DNA of 64,000 nt from Sphingobacterium arenae (lineage in GTDB: Bacteria; Bacteroidota; Bacteroidia; Sphingobacteriales; Sphingobacteriaceae). The stretch is taken from positions 1,001,922 to 1,065,921 of the forward strand of contig NZ_JACNYK010000001.1 in assembly GCF_014692505.1 (NCBI RefSeq), given 5' to 3'. A model generated the notes under the pieces. That model made no database searches, had not been told where the DNA came from, and saw nothing but the letters and a program-made list of their open reading frames with translations. Made by a program: the position numbers and the translations under genes. Positions 46,558 through 56,542 of this stretch are shown piece by piece (the first letter of the stretch is position 1; each line of letters opens with the position of its first letter).

Positions 46558-47844
46558 ATGATGAAAAGAAAAAGTTTTATTAAAAGTGCTGCTGTGTTAG
46601 CGGCTTCCACCATGTTTTATAAAGCAAATGCTTTTTCCGCCGAAAGCAAAACACTTAAAGTGGGGCTCATCGGTGTAAAAGGGATGGGATGGGCTAACTT
46701 AATGGCCTTACTGAAGCAACCTAACGTGCAATGTACGGCCTTATGCGATGTCGACGAACGCATTTTAGACCAGCGTATAGAGGAACTCCGGAAGAAGCAG
46801 ATTGAAGTCAAACGCTTTATCAATTATAAAGAGTTGTTGGAAGGCGATCTCGTGGATACCGTCATCATCGGAACACCTGACCATTGGCATTGTCTACAAT
46901 TAGTAGATGCAGTAAAAGCGGGTAAGCATGTGTATGTGGAAAAGCCAATAGGAAATTCTATCGGCGAATGTGAGCTCATGGTGGCCGCGGCACAAAAACA
47001 CAATAGTATTGTACAGGTCGGACAATGGCAACGTAGTCAACAACATTTTAGGGATGCCATAAATTTTGTGCATTCGGGCAAACTGGGGAAAATTAGGTTG
47101 GTGAAGGCCTGGGCCTATCAAGGTTGGATGAAAAGTATACCGGTAAAACCCGATGAGCCAATTCCGGCAGGTGTCCATTACGATCAGTGGCTAGGTCCGG
47201 CAAAAGAAAGGCCGTTCAACCCTAATCGTTTCCACTTTGAATTTCGTTGGTTTTGGGATTATGCCGGTGGGCTGATGACCGATTGGGGCGTGCATATGTT
47301 GGATTACGCATTGTTAGGCATGAAGGTGTCCGATCCGAAATCGGTGATGGCTGCAGGGGGGAAGTTTGCCTATCCCGATGATGCGGCAGAAACGCCAGAT
47401 ACGTTAACGACGGTATTTGAATTTGATGATTTTAATATACAGTGGGAGCATGCTACGGGTATAGACCTTGGACCTTATGGCAAAGATCACGGGGTTGCGT
47501 TTATCGGTAATAACGGTACACTCGTACTGAACAGAAGGGGATGGGAAGTTATCCCGGAAGGCGAGCGGATGGCGGCCGTGTCGTTTCAAAAAAGTCAGGA
47601 TAGTGGTCTGGACAACCATATGGCAAATTTCGTACAAGCCATACAGCGTAATGACCAAACTTTATTGCATGCGCCAATCGAAGCAGGAGCACATATTGCG
47701 ATCTTTTCGCAGATGGGAAATATTGCTTACCGAACCGGAAAGAAACTCTACTGGGATAAAGAAAATCGAAAATTTACGGACATAGAGGCGAATCGTTATC
47801 TGGTATCGGCATACCATAACGGTTATAAACTGCCCCAAATTTAA
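46558..47844 (+). CDS. Exported Gfo/Idh/MocA-family NAD(P)-dependent sugar oxidoreductase
   Basis: 428 residues; ATG 46561 is a second possible start. The N-terminus KRKSFIKSAAVLAASTMFY looks like a Tat-type signal with a lysine-arginine pair, so it would be exported folded with its cofactor. The Rossmann fold has VGLIGVKGMGWANLM, the active-site motif YVEKPIG (about 125-131) and the C-terminal MTDWGVHMLDYAL with the histidine often found in the catalytic site. Such enzymes oxidise or reduce a sugar hydroxyl, for example to a 3-keto sugar. It leads a three-gene set with a TIM-barrel protein (33 bases on) and another Gfo/Idh. The substrate is unknown. Confidence 0.85.
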   Translation: MMKRKSFIKSAAVLAASTMFYKANAFSAESKTLKVGLIGVKGMGWANLMALLKQPNVQCTALCDVDERILDQRIEELRKKQIEVKRFINYKELLEGDLVDTVIIGTPDHWHCLQLVDAVKAGKHVYVEKPIGNSIGECELMVAAAQKHNSIVQVGQWQRSQQHFRDAINFVHSGKLGKIRLVKAWAYQGWMKSIPVKPDEPIPAGVHYDQWLGPAKERPFNPNRFHFEFRWFWDYAGGLMTDWGVHMLDYALLGMKVSDPKSVMAAGGKFAYPDDAAETPDTLTTVFEFDDFNIQWEHATGIDLGPYGKDHGVAFIGNNGTLVLNRRGWEVIPEGERMAAVSFQKSQDSGLDNHMANFVQAIQRNDQTLLHAPIEAGAHIAIFSQMGNIAYRTGKKLYWDKENRKFTDIEANRYLVSAYHNGYKLPQI

Positions 47845-47877
47845 CAACACGGACTACGCAACTTATAAATAGATAAT

Positions 47878-48870
47878 ATGGCTCGATTAGTAACATTATA
47901 CTCGCTCCAATGGGGAGATCTATCCTTGGAGGATGTATGTATCAAAGCAAAAGAATTTGGCTACGACGGACTGGAACTTGGATTACCCGATCATTTGGAC
48001 GTACGGCAAACGGATGCCGAATATTATAAGGGCATCAAAGACCTGTTGGGAAAGTATGGATTGCAGCTAAAAACGATTTCTTCGCACTTGGTCGGACAAG
48101 CGGTATGCGATAGAATTGACGGGCGGCATAAAGGTATTTTGCCGGATTATATATGGGGCGACGGCGAGCCTGAAGGTGTTCGGCAACGTGCGGCAGCTGA
48201 ATTGATATTAACGGCAAAAGCCGCAAAAGCATTAGGTGTAAATACGGTTGTCGGATTTACCGGAAGTCCGATATGGCATTTGCTATATGCGTTCCCTCCC
48301 GTTCCCGAATCGATGATTGAAGAAGGGTATAAAGCATTTGCCCACCGTTTCATTCCCATTCTGGATGCGTTTGAGAAAATAGGTGTCCGTTTTGCGCTGG
48401 AAGTACATCCTACGGAGATTGCGTTTGATACTTTTTCGGCTCGTCGCGCATTAGAGGCAGTCGATCATCATCCTGCTTTCGGGTTTAATTATGATCCGAG
48501 TCATCTAGGCTATCAACGTGTGGATTACGTGGATTTTATTTACCAGTTTCCAGAGCGGATTTTTCATGTCCACATGAAAGATGTCTATTGGAGTGATACA
48601 CCCAAACAAGTAGGTGTTTTTGGCGGGCATGTCCCTTTTGGTGACCCGCGTCGTTATTGGAACTTCAGAAGCGTCGGAAGAGGTAAAATCAATTTTGAAG
48701 AGATTGTTCGCGCACTGAATGTTATTGATTATCAAGGGCCATTATCTATAGAATGGGAAGATAGTGCGATGGACCGTGAGCATGGTGCGCGGGAATCCTG
48801 TGCGTTTACGAAACGTATCGACTTTCAAGCTTCAAAGCATGCTTTTGATGCTTTTTTTGCAAAAGATTAA
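47878..48870 (+). CDS. AP-endonuclease-2-type TIM-barrel sugar isomerase/epimerase or keto-glycoside lyase
   Basis: 330 residues, no signal peptide, thus cytoplasmic. The xylose-isomerase-like barrel shows the expected metal ligands: Glu175 in LEVHPTE, Asp206 in NYDPSH, His232 in HVHMKD and Glu292 in IEWED. Family members isomerise or epimerise sugars and acids, and some cleave 3-keto glycosides by elimination. Flanked on both sides by Gfo/Idh oxidoreductases (33 and 18 bases), it is a candidate for the central step of an oxidation, rearrangement or cleavage, and re-reduction sequence. Exact reaction not assignable. Confidence 0.85.
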   Translation: MARLVTLYSLQWGDLSLEDVCIKAKEFGYDGLELGLPDHLDVRQTDAEYYKGIKDLLGKYGLQLKTISSHLVGQAVCDRIDGRHKGILPDYIWGDGEPEGVRQRAAAELILTAKAAKALGVNTVVGFTGSPIWHLLYAFPPVPESMIEEGYKAFAHRFIPILDAFEKIGVRFALEVHPTEIAFDTFSARRALEAVDHHPAFGFNYDPSHLGYQRVDYVDFIYQFPERIFHVHMKDVYWSDTPKQVGVFGGHVPFGDPRRYWNFRSVGRGKINFEEIVRALNVIDYQGPLSIEWEDSAMDREHGARESCAFTKRIDFQASKHAFDAFFAKD

Positions 48871-48888
48871 CCTTGTTTATCGTGGAAT

Positions 48889-50058
48889 ATGAAAAGTAGA
48901 AAGTTAAAGATGGGCATGGTTGGTGGTGGTCTCACCGGTTTTATCGGTGCCATTCACTTGCGGGCCGCCCTTATGGAAAATAAGATCGAACTGGTTTGTG
49001 GTTGTTTCAGTTCAAAGCCGGAGGTCTCTAAAGAGTCGGGAAGGTTTTATAACCTTCCCGACAACCGTATATATAGCTCCTATCAGGAGATGTTTGCGCG
49101 GGAGATCGCACTACCGGAGGAGGAGCGGATGGATTTCGTCGTTATCGTCACGCCGAATAACCATCATTTCGAACCGGCTATGCTCGCCCTGGACAACGGT
49201 ATGCATGTTGTGGTGGATAAGCCTATGACATTCTCTTTAGAAGAGGCAAAGATCTTGCAGCAGAAAGTAACGGAAACCGGATTGATATTAGCGGTGACAC
49301 ACGTCTATGCTGGTTATCCCGCGGTGAAGGAGATGAAGACGAGAATAACCGCAGGCGAACTTGGTAAGCTACGCCGCATCTATGTAGAATATCCGCAAGG
49401 CTGGCTGGCAGAACGTATCGAAATCGAAAGCGGAAACAATGCCGGTTGGCGTACAGACCCCAAGCTGTCCGGAAAGGCAGGCTGTATGGGCGATATTGGC
49501 ACGCATGCATGGCATCTTTGTGAATATATCTCCGGATTGAAGGTTAAAGAGATGTGTGCCGAACTGAACACCTTTGTCCCCGGGCGTCCTATTGACGACG
49601 ATGGCACAGCCATGATGCGGATGGAACAGGGTGTAAAGGCTTTGCTAGCGGCCAGTCAGATCGCTATTGGCAATGCAAACAATATTAGTATCCGTGTCTA
49701 TGGCGAGAAGGGCAGCCTAAAATGGGTGCAGGAAGATCCCAATAAGTTATTCTTCAATACCAGCCATACTCCCGAGCAAATTATTTATATCGGTGGAGAC
49801 TATCCTTATTTAAGCCAACGCGCGCAATGGAATATACGAACGCCGGGAGGACATCCCGAAGGCTTTATCGAGGCTTTCGCTAATATTTACCGTAATTTCG
49901 CGCTTACGGTAGCCGCGCATAAAGCAGGCGAACACCCAACAGCGGAAATGTTGGATTTTCCCGACGTGAACGACGGGGTGAGAGGCATGCAGTTTATTGA
50001 AACGATTGTGAAAGCGGGTTGGAATGACGATACAAAATGGGTGAGTTGGGTGGAGTAA
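48889..50058 (+). CDS. Cytoplasmic Gfo/Idh/MocA-family oxidoreductase
   Basis: 389 residues without export signal; ATG 48907 (MGMVGGGLTGFIG) is a possible later start. The dinucleotide-binding loop is GMVGGGLTGFIG. The active-site motif reads VVDKPMTFS, with Asp instead of the usual Glu before Lys-Pro. The C-terminal part has CMGDIGTHAWHLCEYISGL with two histidines. GEKGSLKWVQEDPNKLFF is a typical Gfo/Idh beta-sheet segment. It would act together with the TIM-barrel protein, probably reducing a keto sugar or regenerating the cofactor. A further operon begins about 115 bases downstream. Confidence 0.85.
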   Translation: MKSRKLKMGMVGGGLTGFIGAIHLRAALMENKIELVCGCFSSKPEVSKESGRFYNLPDNRIYSSYQEMFAREIALPEEERMDFVVIVTPNNHHFEPAMLALDNGMHVVVDKPMTFSLEEAKILQQKVTETGLILAVTHVYAGYPAVKEMKTRITAGELGKLRRIYVEYPQGWLAERIEIESGNNAGWRTDPKLSGKAGCMGDIGTHAWHLCEYISGLKVKEMCAELNTFVPGRPIDDDGTAMMRMEQGVKALLAASQIAIGNANNISIRVYGEKGSLKWVQEDPNKLFFNTSHTPEQIIYIGGDYPYLSQRAQWNIRTPGGHPEGFIEAFANIYRNFALTVAAHKAGEHPTAEMLDFPDVNDGVRGMQFIETIVKAGWNDDTKWVSWVE

Positions 50059-50094
50059 GAGCTTTCTGCATGAGGTGAAAGTACGGGGTGGAGG

Positions 50095-50160
50095 AACAGG
50101 TTACCGCAGGTTGCCCGGGACAGCGCAGATCGATATCTTTGGAAATACCAAATGTGAATC
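50095..50160 (+). promoter_or_regulatory. GTTACCGCAGGTTGC-box promoter for GH2, with conserved leader element
   Basis: The box TTACCGCAGGTTGC has its TTG at 50111-50113, and a perfect TAnnTTTG element (TATCTTTG) lies 20 bases on at 50134-50141. The 17 bases at 50144-50160 match those after the PL11 promoter in 15 positions. It lies inside the longest possible reading frame of the GH2 gene, which shows that translation must begin further downstream. Confidence 0.7.
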
Positions 50161-50173
50161 GATTATAAAGACG

Positions 50174-53071
50174 ATGGCTGCCATGTATAGATATTTGTTT
50201 TTTACCGCCCTTTTTCTGCTTACTGTTTCCGCTTTACAAGCGCAGCAACATTTTCTGGATCTCTCCGGTACCTGGCGTTTTGCGCTCGATAAAACAGATC
50301 GGGGTATAAAAGACCAGTGGTTCAATCAACGTCTTGCAGACGATGTAAAGTTGCCGGGATCACTGATCGAGCAAAATATTGGCGACGACATTACACTGGA
50401 AACGCAGTGGACAGGAAGCATCTATGACAGTTCATTCTATTACCATCCACGGCTGGAAAAATTTAGGCAAACGGGCAATATTAAGCTGCCGTTTTGGCTT
50501 AGCCCTTTGAAACATTATGTCGGACCGGCATGGTACCAGCGGGATTTTCAGCTTTCAGCCAGCGACCTGAAACAGCATCTGAACCTTTTCTTGGAACAGC
50601 CACATACCGAAACGGCGGTATGGGTGAACGGTCATTTGGTGGGTGCACAAAACAGCATGGTTGTTGCACACCAATTTAAACTTGCAGATGTGGTGAAAGC
50701 CGGCAAGAACACATTGACCATCCGGGTGGACAATCGGATCAAGGAGATCAATGTTGGACCAGATTCGCATAGCCTGACCGATCATACGCAAGGCAATTGG
50801 AACGGAATAACGGGTCGTATCGGTATTGAAAAGCGATCGAAAGTTCATCTAGAGGATATTCAGATCTATCCGGATATCCATCAGAAAACGGCCGCTATTC
50901 GGCTAAATGTGCAGACCACTCGTCCCAGAAAATTACGGATACGGTATATCGCAGAAGCCTTCAACAGCAATAACCAACACACGACTGCGGTCCACACGGA
51001 GTTGTTGCACGTGACAAACCAAGCCGATACCGTAAATTTAACAATGACGTTAGGAGAAGATATGCTATTATGGGATGAGTTCAATCCTAACCTGTATCGA
51101 ACAACGTTCCGTTTATACGATGGAGAAGAGTTGCTCGATGAGCGAAAAGTGACCTTTGGTATGCGGGAATTTAAAGCAGTGGGGCACTATTTTTACGTGA
51201 ATGGTCGGAAGACATTCTTACGGGGTACCTGTGATAATGCGGTATTTCCGCTGACAGGATACCCCAATATGGATGTGGAAAGCTGGTTGAAGATTTTTCG
51301 AAAAATCAAATCGTACGGACTGAACCACGTTCGCTATCACTCTTGGTGTCCGCCGGAAGCGGCTTTTCAAGCCGCCGATATCGTTGGCATGTATTTACAG
51401 CCCGAAGGGCCAAGTTGGGCGAACCACGGCTCATCATTAGGGCAAGGTCACCCCATCGATCAGTATATTTACGCGGAAACAAATCGTATGGCACAGCAAT
51501 ACGGCAATTACGCCTCCTTCTGCATGATGGCGTATGGAAACGAACCCCGAGGCAATCAAATTCCTTACTTAACTACCTTCGTCAACTATTGGAAAGCGAA
51601 GGACTCGCGCCGCCTCTATACGGGAGCGTCGGTAGGGGGAAGTTGGCCTGTCATACCCAATAATGAGTTTATGGTACGTGCCGGTGCAAGGGGAGTGGAA
51701 TGGGATCGGAGACCGGAGAGTGAGCGTGACTTTAGTGCTAAAATTGCACAGTTTGACGTGCCTTTTGTAGCACATGAATTGGGGCAGCACTGTGTGTTTC
51801 CTAATTTTGAAGAAATCAAAAAATATACCGGTGCGTACCGCGCCAAAAACTTTGAGCTTTTTCAGGAAGACTTAAACGACCACCATATGGGTGATCAGGC
51901 AAATACGTTTCTTCATGCCTCCGGAAAGCTTCAGGCATTGGCGTATAAGCATGAAATGGAACGCGCTTTCCGTACGCCCAACTATAGTGGTTTCCAACTG
52001 TTATCCCTGAATGATTATCCGGGACAGGGTACGGCGTTGGTGGGTTTATTGGATGCCTTTTGGGATGACAAGGGATATATCGACGCCGCAGAATTCAGAA
52101 AAGCTTGTGATACAACGGTACTGCTGATGCGGACGGCAAAATTTGTTTACGATAATTCCGAAAACATTCGTTTTTCTGTCGATGTGGCACATTACGGTCA
52201 AGATGCCTTGAAAAAACCGACCCTGATTTGGCGTTTGTTAAATGACGAAAGAAAAAAATATAAAGAAGGGAAATTGACCGTAGATAGCGTGTCGCTTGGA
52301 CTTAATGAAAATATCGGCGTTATCGATATTCCGTTAGATGGTATCGAAGACGCCCGGGAGATGAAATTGGAAATTCGGTTGCTGGGATCGCAGATCAGCA
52401 ATGATTGGGATTTTTATATTTTCCCGAAAACTTTACCTGCTCTTTCCGGTGAGATTTACTATACAACATCGTTGAACGATACCGTGCGTCAGGTACTGGA
52501 ACAAGGCGGAAAAGTATTCTTGAACTTAGCCGGGCAGATTACACAGGGCAAAGAGATAGCACAACATTTTCGTCCCGTATTCTGGAACACCTCTTGGTTC
52601 AAGATGCGGCCACCGCATACCTTGGGCATCACGCTCGACGAAACACATGTAGCTTTCGCTTCTTTCCCGACACAGAACCATAGCACGATGCAATGGTGGG
52701 ATATCCTGCATCAAACACAGGTGATGCATTTGGAAGATTTCCCGACCACATTTCGTCCGTTGGTACAGCCGATTGATACGTGGTTCCTGAATAGACGGCT
52801 GGGATTAATTTTTGAGGCGAAAGTGGGAAAGGGCAAGATCATGGTGACCTCGGCAGACCTCTCCGATAGCACGAACAATCTGGTCAGAAAAAATCTATAC
52901 CATAGTCTTGTCAATTATATGACGTCGTCGTCCTTTCAGCCAGAACAGGAAATTGGACTGGAACTGATTGGAGGGTTAACCCATAATAACTCTAAATTGA
53001 CCTTCGAGGCCTATACGGAGGCGAATCCGGATGAATTAAAGCCTGACCTAAAGGAGATGTTACAGCAGTAG
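50174..53071 (+). CDS. GH2-family glycoside hydrolase (beta-galactosidase/beta-glucuronidase type)
   Basis: An in-frame ATG exists at 50075, but the promoter at 50111-50141 lies behind it, so I start at 50174 (or 50183, MYRYLFF), giving 965 residues with signal peptide SALQAQ. Order: jelly-roll sugar-binding domain (LSGTWRFALD, WYQRDFQL, ETAVWVNGHLVGAQ), immunoglobulin-like domain, then the TIM barrel with acid/base Glu457 in AYGNEPRGN and nucleophile Glu535 in AHELGQ. The sequence SYGLNHVRYHSWCPPEAAF is a typical GH2 segment. The HELGQ nucleophile type is found in GH2 enzymes of RG-I loci. It would remove beta-galactose or a beta-uronic acid from RG-I fragments. Confidence 0.86.
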   Translation: MAAMYRYLFFTALFLLTVSALQAQQHFLDLSGTWRFALDKTDRGIKDQWFNQRLADDVKLPGSLIEQNIGDDITLETQWTGSIYDSSFYYHPRLEKFRQTGNIKLPFWLSPLKHYVGPAWYQRDFQLSASDLKQHLNLFLEQPHTETAVWVNGHLVGAQNSMVVAHQFKLADVVKAGKNTLTIRVDNRIKEINVGPDSHSLTDHTQGNWNGITGRIGIEKRSKVHLEDIQIYPDIHQKTAAIRLNVQTTRPRKLRIRYIAEAFNSNNQHTTAVHTELLHVTNQADTVNLTMTLGEDMLLWDEFNPNLYRTTFRLYDGEELLDERKVTFGMREFKAVGHYFYVNGRKTFLRGTCDNAVFPLTGYPNMDVESWLKIFRKIKSYGLNHVRYHSWCPPEAAFQAADIVGMYLQPEGPSWANHGSSLGQGHPIDQYIYAETNRMAQQYGNYASFCMMAYGNEPRGNQIPYLTTFVNYWKAKDSRRLYTGASVGGSWPVIPNNEFMVRAGARGVEWDRRPESERDFSAKIAQFDVPFVAHELGQHCVFPNFEEIKKYTGAYRAKNFELFQEDLNDHHMGDQANTFLHASGKLQALAYKHEMERAFRTPNYSGFQLLSLNDYPGQGTALVGLLDAFWDDKGYIDAAEFRKACDTTVLLMRTAKFVYDNSENIRFSVDVAHYGQDALKKPTLIWRLLNDERKKYKEGKLTVDSVSLGLNENIGVIDIPLDGIEDAREMKLEIRLLGSQISNDWDFYIFPKTLPALSGEIYYTTSLNDTVRQVLEQGGKVFLNLAGQITQGKEIAQHFRPVFWNTSWFKMRPPHTLGITLDETHVAFASFPTQNHSTMQWWDILHQTQVMHLEDFPTTFRPLVQPIDTWFLNRRLGLIFEAKVGKGKIMVTSADLSDSTNNLVRKNLYHSLVNYMTSSSFQPEQEIGLELIGGLTHNNSKLTFEAYTEANPDELKPDLKEMLQQ

Positions 53072-53090
53072 AGAGTATACATTAAATAAG

Positions 53091-53136
53091 GCAGGATACC
53101 GCAGGTTGCTAGTGATTTAACAAAAAGATAACTTCG
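53091..53136 (+). promoter_or_regulatory. GGATACCGCAGGTTGC-box promoter for the third complete SusC/SusD operon
   Basis: GCAGGATACCGCAGGTTGCT at 53091-53110 has TTG at 53106-53108; TAACTTCG lies 20 bases later at 53129-53136. The leader to the ATG at 53255 is about 110 bases. The 46-base stretch is 39/46 identical to the copy at 58954-58999, with 21 identical bases in a row. Confidence 0.7.
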
Positions 53137-53254
53137 TAAGGAATAAATTGTAACAGCAATTTTACGGCAAATTAACTCCGTAAACTTAGTGACGAGGGCT
53201 GTAGGAAGCGGTCAAGGTATTTCAAATTATAAACACATATTAGAACATTGTTTC

Positions 53255-56200
53255 ATGAAACATTTTACGCCAAAAAAACTTATTTCTCGAATGCTGGCGG
53301 TGGTATTTTATATCACCTGTAGCATGTTTTATGCATCTCTTTTGGCTGCACAGACACAGGCTGTCAGTGGCAGGGTAACGGATGCATCAACCAATGAAGT
53401 TATCCCTAACGCGACGGTATCGGTAAAAGAAAGCAGTATCCAGTCCAGCACGGATGCAGACGGTAGCTTTCGTATCGAGGCAACGCAAGGACAAACGCTC
53501 GTTATTAGCGTAATAGGCTATTTATCCAAAGAAGTAGCTGTCAGTGGAAGTCAAATCAATATTTCGCTGGAACCGGATCAACAGGATCTGGAGGAGATTG
53601 TGGTGGTCGGTTACGGTACGCAGCGTAAACGAGACGTAACCGGTGCGATCTCACGCGTTTCGGGAGCAGAATTGCAAGAGCGACCGGTCCAAAATATATC
53701 AGAAGCCCTGCAGGGAAAAGCAGCAGGTGTAAGTGTCGGCAGTAATATACGGCCGGGAGAAACACCCGCGATTACCATTCGCGGAAACCGTTCTTTGAGG
53801 GCAGAGAATGATCCATTGATTGTCGTTGACGGTATTCCGTTGATAAGTGGTAGTTTAGGCGATATTAGCCCCAATGATATTGAGACCTTGGATGTACTAA
53901 AGGATGCTTCGGCAACAGCGATTTACGGTTCCCGAGCGGCTAACGGGGTGATCTTAGTGACCACCAAAAAAGGACAGGTGGGCAGGGTTACCGCAAACTA
54001 TCGTGGTACCGCGACAATCGATCATTATAAATCCCTCACCGATTGGATGAACGGTGGACAATATATTGATCGTTGGCGTGAAGGCCTCATGAACGGCGGT
54101 ATGTATAACACCAATATTCCTGCTGACGGTTTTTCGCCTACGGCGATGTGGTTTCCTGACCCATTTTTAGATGCGAGTCAGATGGGGCTTTCACAGGATA
54201 TCATTACACGGAATAATGTATGGCAGGGTTACGAATGGGAGGTATTTGGCGAAACCGTGAAAATGCGGCCTACTACAGAAGCCGAACGTTCGATGGGCTG
54301 GCCGGAAGAGGTACCGATATACAATTCGGGTAATATTCCGACCTACGACTGGGTAGGTGCGGTGACAAGACCGGGCGTAACCCAAAACCATCAGGTGTCG
54401 GTGTCGGCGGGTACTGAGAAATCACGTTTGTATGCATCGTTAGACTACTTTGATCAACAAGGTGTGTTAAAAGATCAAGATTATGAACGTATTAATTTAA
54501 ATCTGAATGGGGATATCAAACCGACCGATTGGTTGACATTTGGCGCAAGTATCATGGCGTCGACTTCGTTACAGAACTATGGTATTCTTGGCAACAATAC
54601 CTCGAACACAGGTTCCAAGGATCTACTATCAAGAGCGTTAAATCAATTTCCTTATGCGGTACCGCAGAGTGAAGATGGTAATTGGATTGTTAATCCGGGT
54701 GGAAACCTGCAGTTGTACAATCCACTGATCGATATTGATCAGGTGAAGAATGAGCGCAAAGCGTATGCTGTGTCGCCCACTTTATTTTCGGAACTCCAAT
54801 TGTTACCATGGTTAAAATACCGGTTTAATTTCGGTGCCCAGTTTCGTAATTATCGATCTGGCGCCTGGACAGGTCCAGAAGCGACAACGCATTTAACCAA
54901 TCGCCCCAACACGGCGGGATATACCAATGAACAGCGTTTCTCCTGGGTAGCTGAGAACTTGCTCTACATCGATCAGAATTTCGGGGAAGACCACCGGCTG
55001 AATGTTACTCTGCTACAGTCTGCTCAACGAGAGCAAAGAGAAAATATAGCCACCAATGTAACGGGGACAATCTACGACATTAGCTACTGGTACGACCTTG
55101 CTGCGAATACCAATGGTAAGCCGAATGGCTATGGTTCTGGGTTTTCAGAAGAAACAATGATGTCTTGGATGGGGCGTGTGAACTATGGCTATAAAGGGAA
55201 ATATTTGATTACGGCTACTGGCCGTTACGATGGAGCGTCGGTATTAGCTCCAGACCATAAATGGCGTTTTTACCCCTCTGTTTCCGCTGCCTGGAACGTA
55301 ATGGATGAAAACTTTATGTCTTCCCTTACCTGGGTCAACGAGTTGAAACTACGTGGCGGATACGGGGTGACGGGAAATTCAGCTGTTAACCCTTATACCA
55401 CGTCGGGTCCGCTGAGTAGAAACCCCTATGCATTTGGCGATGTGGCGGCTGTTGGGTATTTACCGCAACTGGTTCGAAATCCATTTTTGGGTTGGGAGCA
55501 AACCGCGCAATACAATATTGGTATAGATTTTAATTTATGGAACAGTAGAGTCAGTGGTTCATTGGAAGCTTATCAGGGAAATACCAGTGATCTTATCCTA
55601 GAACGGTCGTTACCTCCGGTATCTGGCTATGTTGAAAAGCTGGAGAACGTAGGGAGAACACGGAATACCGGATACGAGGTCACCTTGAATACGGTGAATA
55701 TTCAGAAAGAGCACTTTACCTGGTCTACGTCTATCAACTGGAATACCAATAAAGAGGAGATTGTAGAATTGCAAAACGGAAAACAGGATATGTTGGCGGA
55801 TCGCTGGTTTATTGGTCAACCTCTACAGGTTTTTTATCAGTATGATAATGCCGGTGTGTGGCAAAATACGCCGGAAGATCTCGCGGAAATCGAACAGTTT
55901 AACGCCAACGGACACCGTTTCTATCCAGGTACGGTACGGGTAGTCGATCAAAATGGCGATTATCGTATTACGGCCGATGACATGGTGATTCGGGGGACAA
56001 CAAGACCGAAATGGTCGGGCGGTATTACAAATACATTCCGATACAAGGATTTGACTTTAAGTACGTTTATATACGCGCGCTGGGGACAGACTTTCTTTGG
56101 TGGATATCCGAATTCATATGGCGGTATATGGCCGAACGGACGGGTGGAGAACGATCTATGGTCTTGGGATAACCCGAATGGAACTTGGCCGATGGCTAGT

Positions 56201-56515
56201 AATTTACCAGGCCGTGAAAACACCAGCGTGGCGATGCAGTTCCACGACGGTTCTTTTATATCGGTTCGTAACATCTCCTTGACCTATGATTTGCCGAAGG
56301 AATGGCTAGCCAATCAATTTGTTAAAGGGTTGCAGTTGAATACACAGGTCATGAATCCGTTTATTTTTGGTAAGTCAGCCGTCAAAATGGGATATAACCC
56401 AGATGATGACACCAATTGGGAAAGACCTTCCGGAGATGGTAATCCGTTGGGGGGAAGTAATAACAATACCATCTTACCACAATCTTATGTGTTTAGTATC
56501 AGAGCGAATTTTTAG
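53255..56515 (+). CDS. SusC-family TonB-dependent transporter
   Basis: A longer frame opens at 53189, but MKHFTPKKLISRML at 53255 gives a normal signal peptide (ASLLAAQ), so 1086 residues. CarboxypepD_reg-like domain (GRVTDASTNEVIPNATV), junction LEEIVVVGYGTQRKRDVTGAIS, plug motifs (ISEALQGKAAGVSV, NDPLIVVDGIPL, LDVLKDASATAIYGSRA) and a C-terminal barrel (SYVFSIRANF). It lacks STN. It follows GH2 after a 183-base gap with its own promoter and precedes an unusually long SusD by 27 bases. Cargo is inferred as RG-I oligosaccharide. Confidence 0.93.
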   Translation: MKHFTPKKLISRMLAVVFYITCSMFYASLLAAQTQAVSGRVTDASTNEVIPNATVSVKESSIQSSTDADGSFRIEATQGQTLVISVIGYLSKEVAVSGSQINISLEPDQQDLEEIVVVGYGTQRKRDVTGAISRVSGAELQERPVQNISEALQGKAAGVSVGSNIRPGETPAITIRGNRSLRAENDPLIVVDGIPLISGSLGDISPNDIETLDVLKDASATAIYGSRAANGVILVTTKKGQVGRVTANYRGTATIDHYKSLTDWMNGGQYIDRWREGLMNGGMYNTNIPADGFSPTAMWFPDPFLDASQMGLSQDIITRNNVWQGYEWEVFGETVKMRPTTEAERSMGWPEEVPIYNSGNIPTYDWVGAVTRPGVTQNHQVSVSAGTEKSRLYASLDYFDQQGVLKDQDYERINLNLNGDIKPTDWLTFGASIMASTSLQNYGILGNNTSNTGSKDLLSRALNQFPYAVPQSEDGNWIVNPGGNLQLYNPLIDIDQVKNERKAYAVSPTLFSELQLLPWLKYRFNFGAQFRNYRSGAWTGPEATTHLTNRPNTAGYTNEQRFSWVAENLLYIDQNFGEDHRLNVTLLQSAQREQRENIATNVTGTIYDISYWYDLAANTNGKPNGYGSGFSEETMMSWMGRVNYGYKGKYLITATGRYDGASVLAPDHKWRFYPSVSAAWNVMDENFMSSLTWVNELKLRGGYGVTGNSAVNPYTTSGPLSRNPYAFGDVAAVGYLPQLVRNPFLGWEQTAQYNIGIDFNLWNSRVSGSLEAYQGNTSDLILERSLPPVSGYVEKLENVGRTRNTGYEVTLNTVNIQKEHFTWSTSINWNTNKEEIVELQNGKQDMLADRWFIGQPLQVFYQYDNAGVWQNTPEDLAEIEQFNANGHRFYPGTVRVVDQNGDYRITADDMVIRGTTRPKWSGGITNTFRYKDLTLSTFIYARWGQTFFGGYPNSYGGIWPNGRVENDLWSWDNPNGTWPMASNLPGRENTSVAMQFHDGSFISVRNISLTYDLPKEWLANQFVKGLQLNTQVMNPFIFGKSAVKMGYNPDDDTNWERPSGDGNPLGGSNNNTILPQSYVFSIRANF

Positions 56516-56542
56516 GGTGTTAAACAAGAAAAAAGAAAAGTC

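Noticed and set aside
50075..50173. N-terminal extension of the GH2 gene
   Set aside because: It contains a promoter box with a perfect -7 element, and the signal peptide begins only at 50174/50183.
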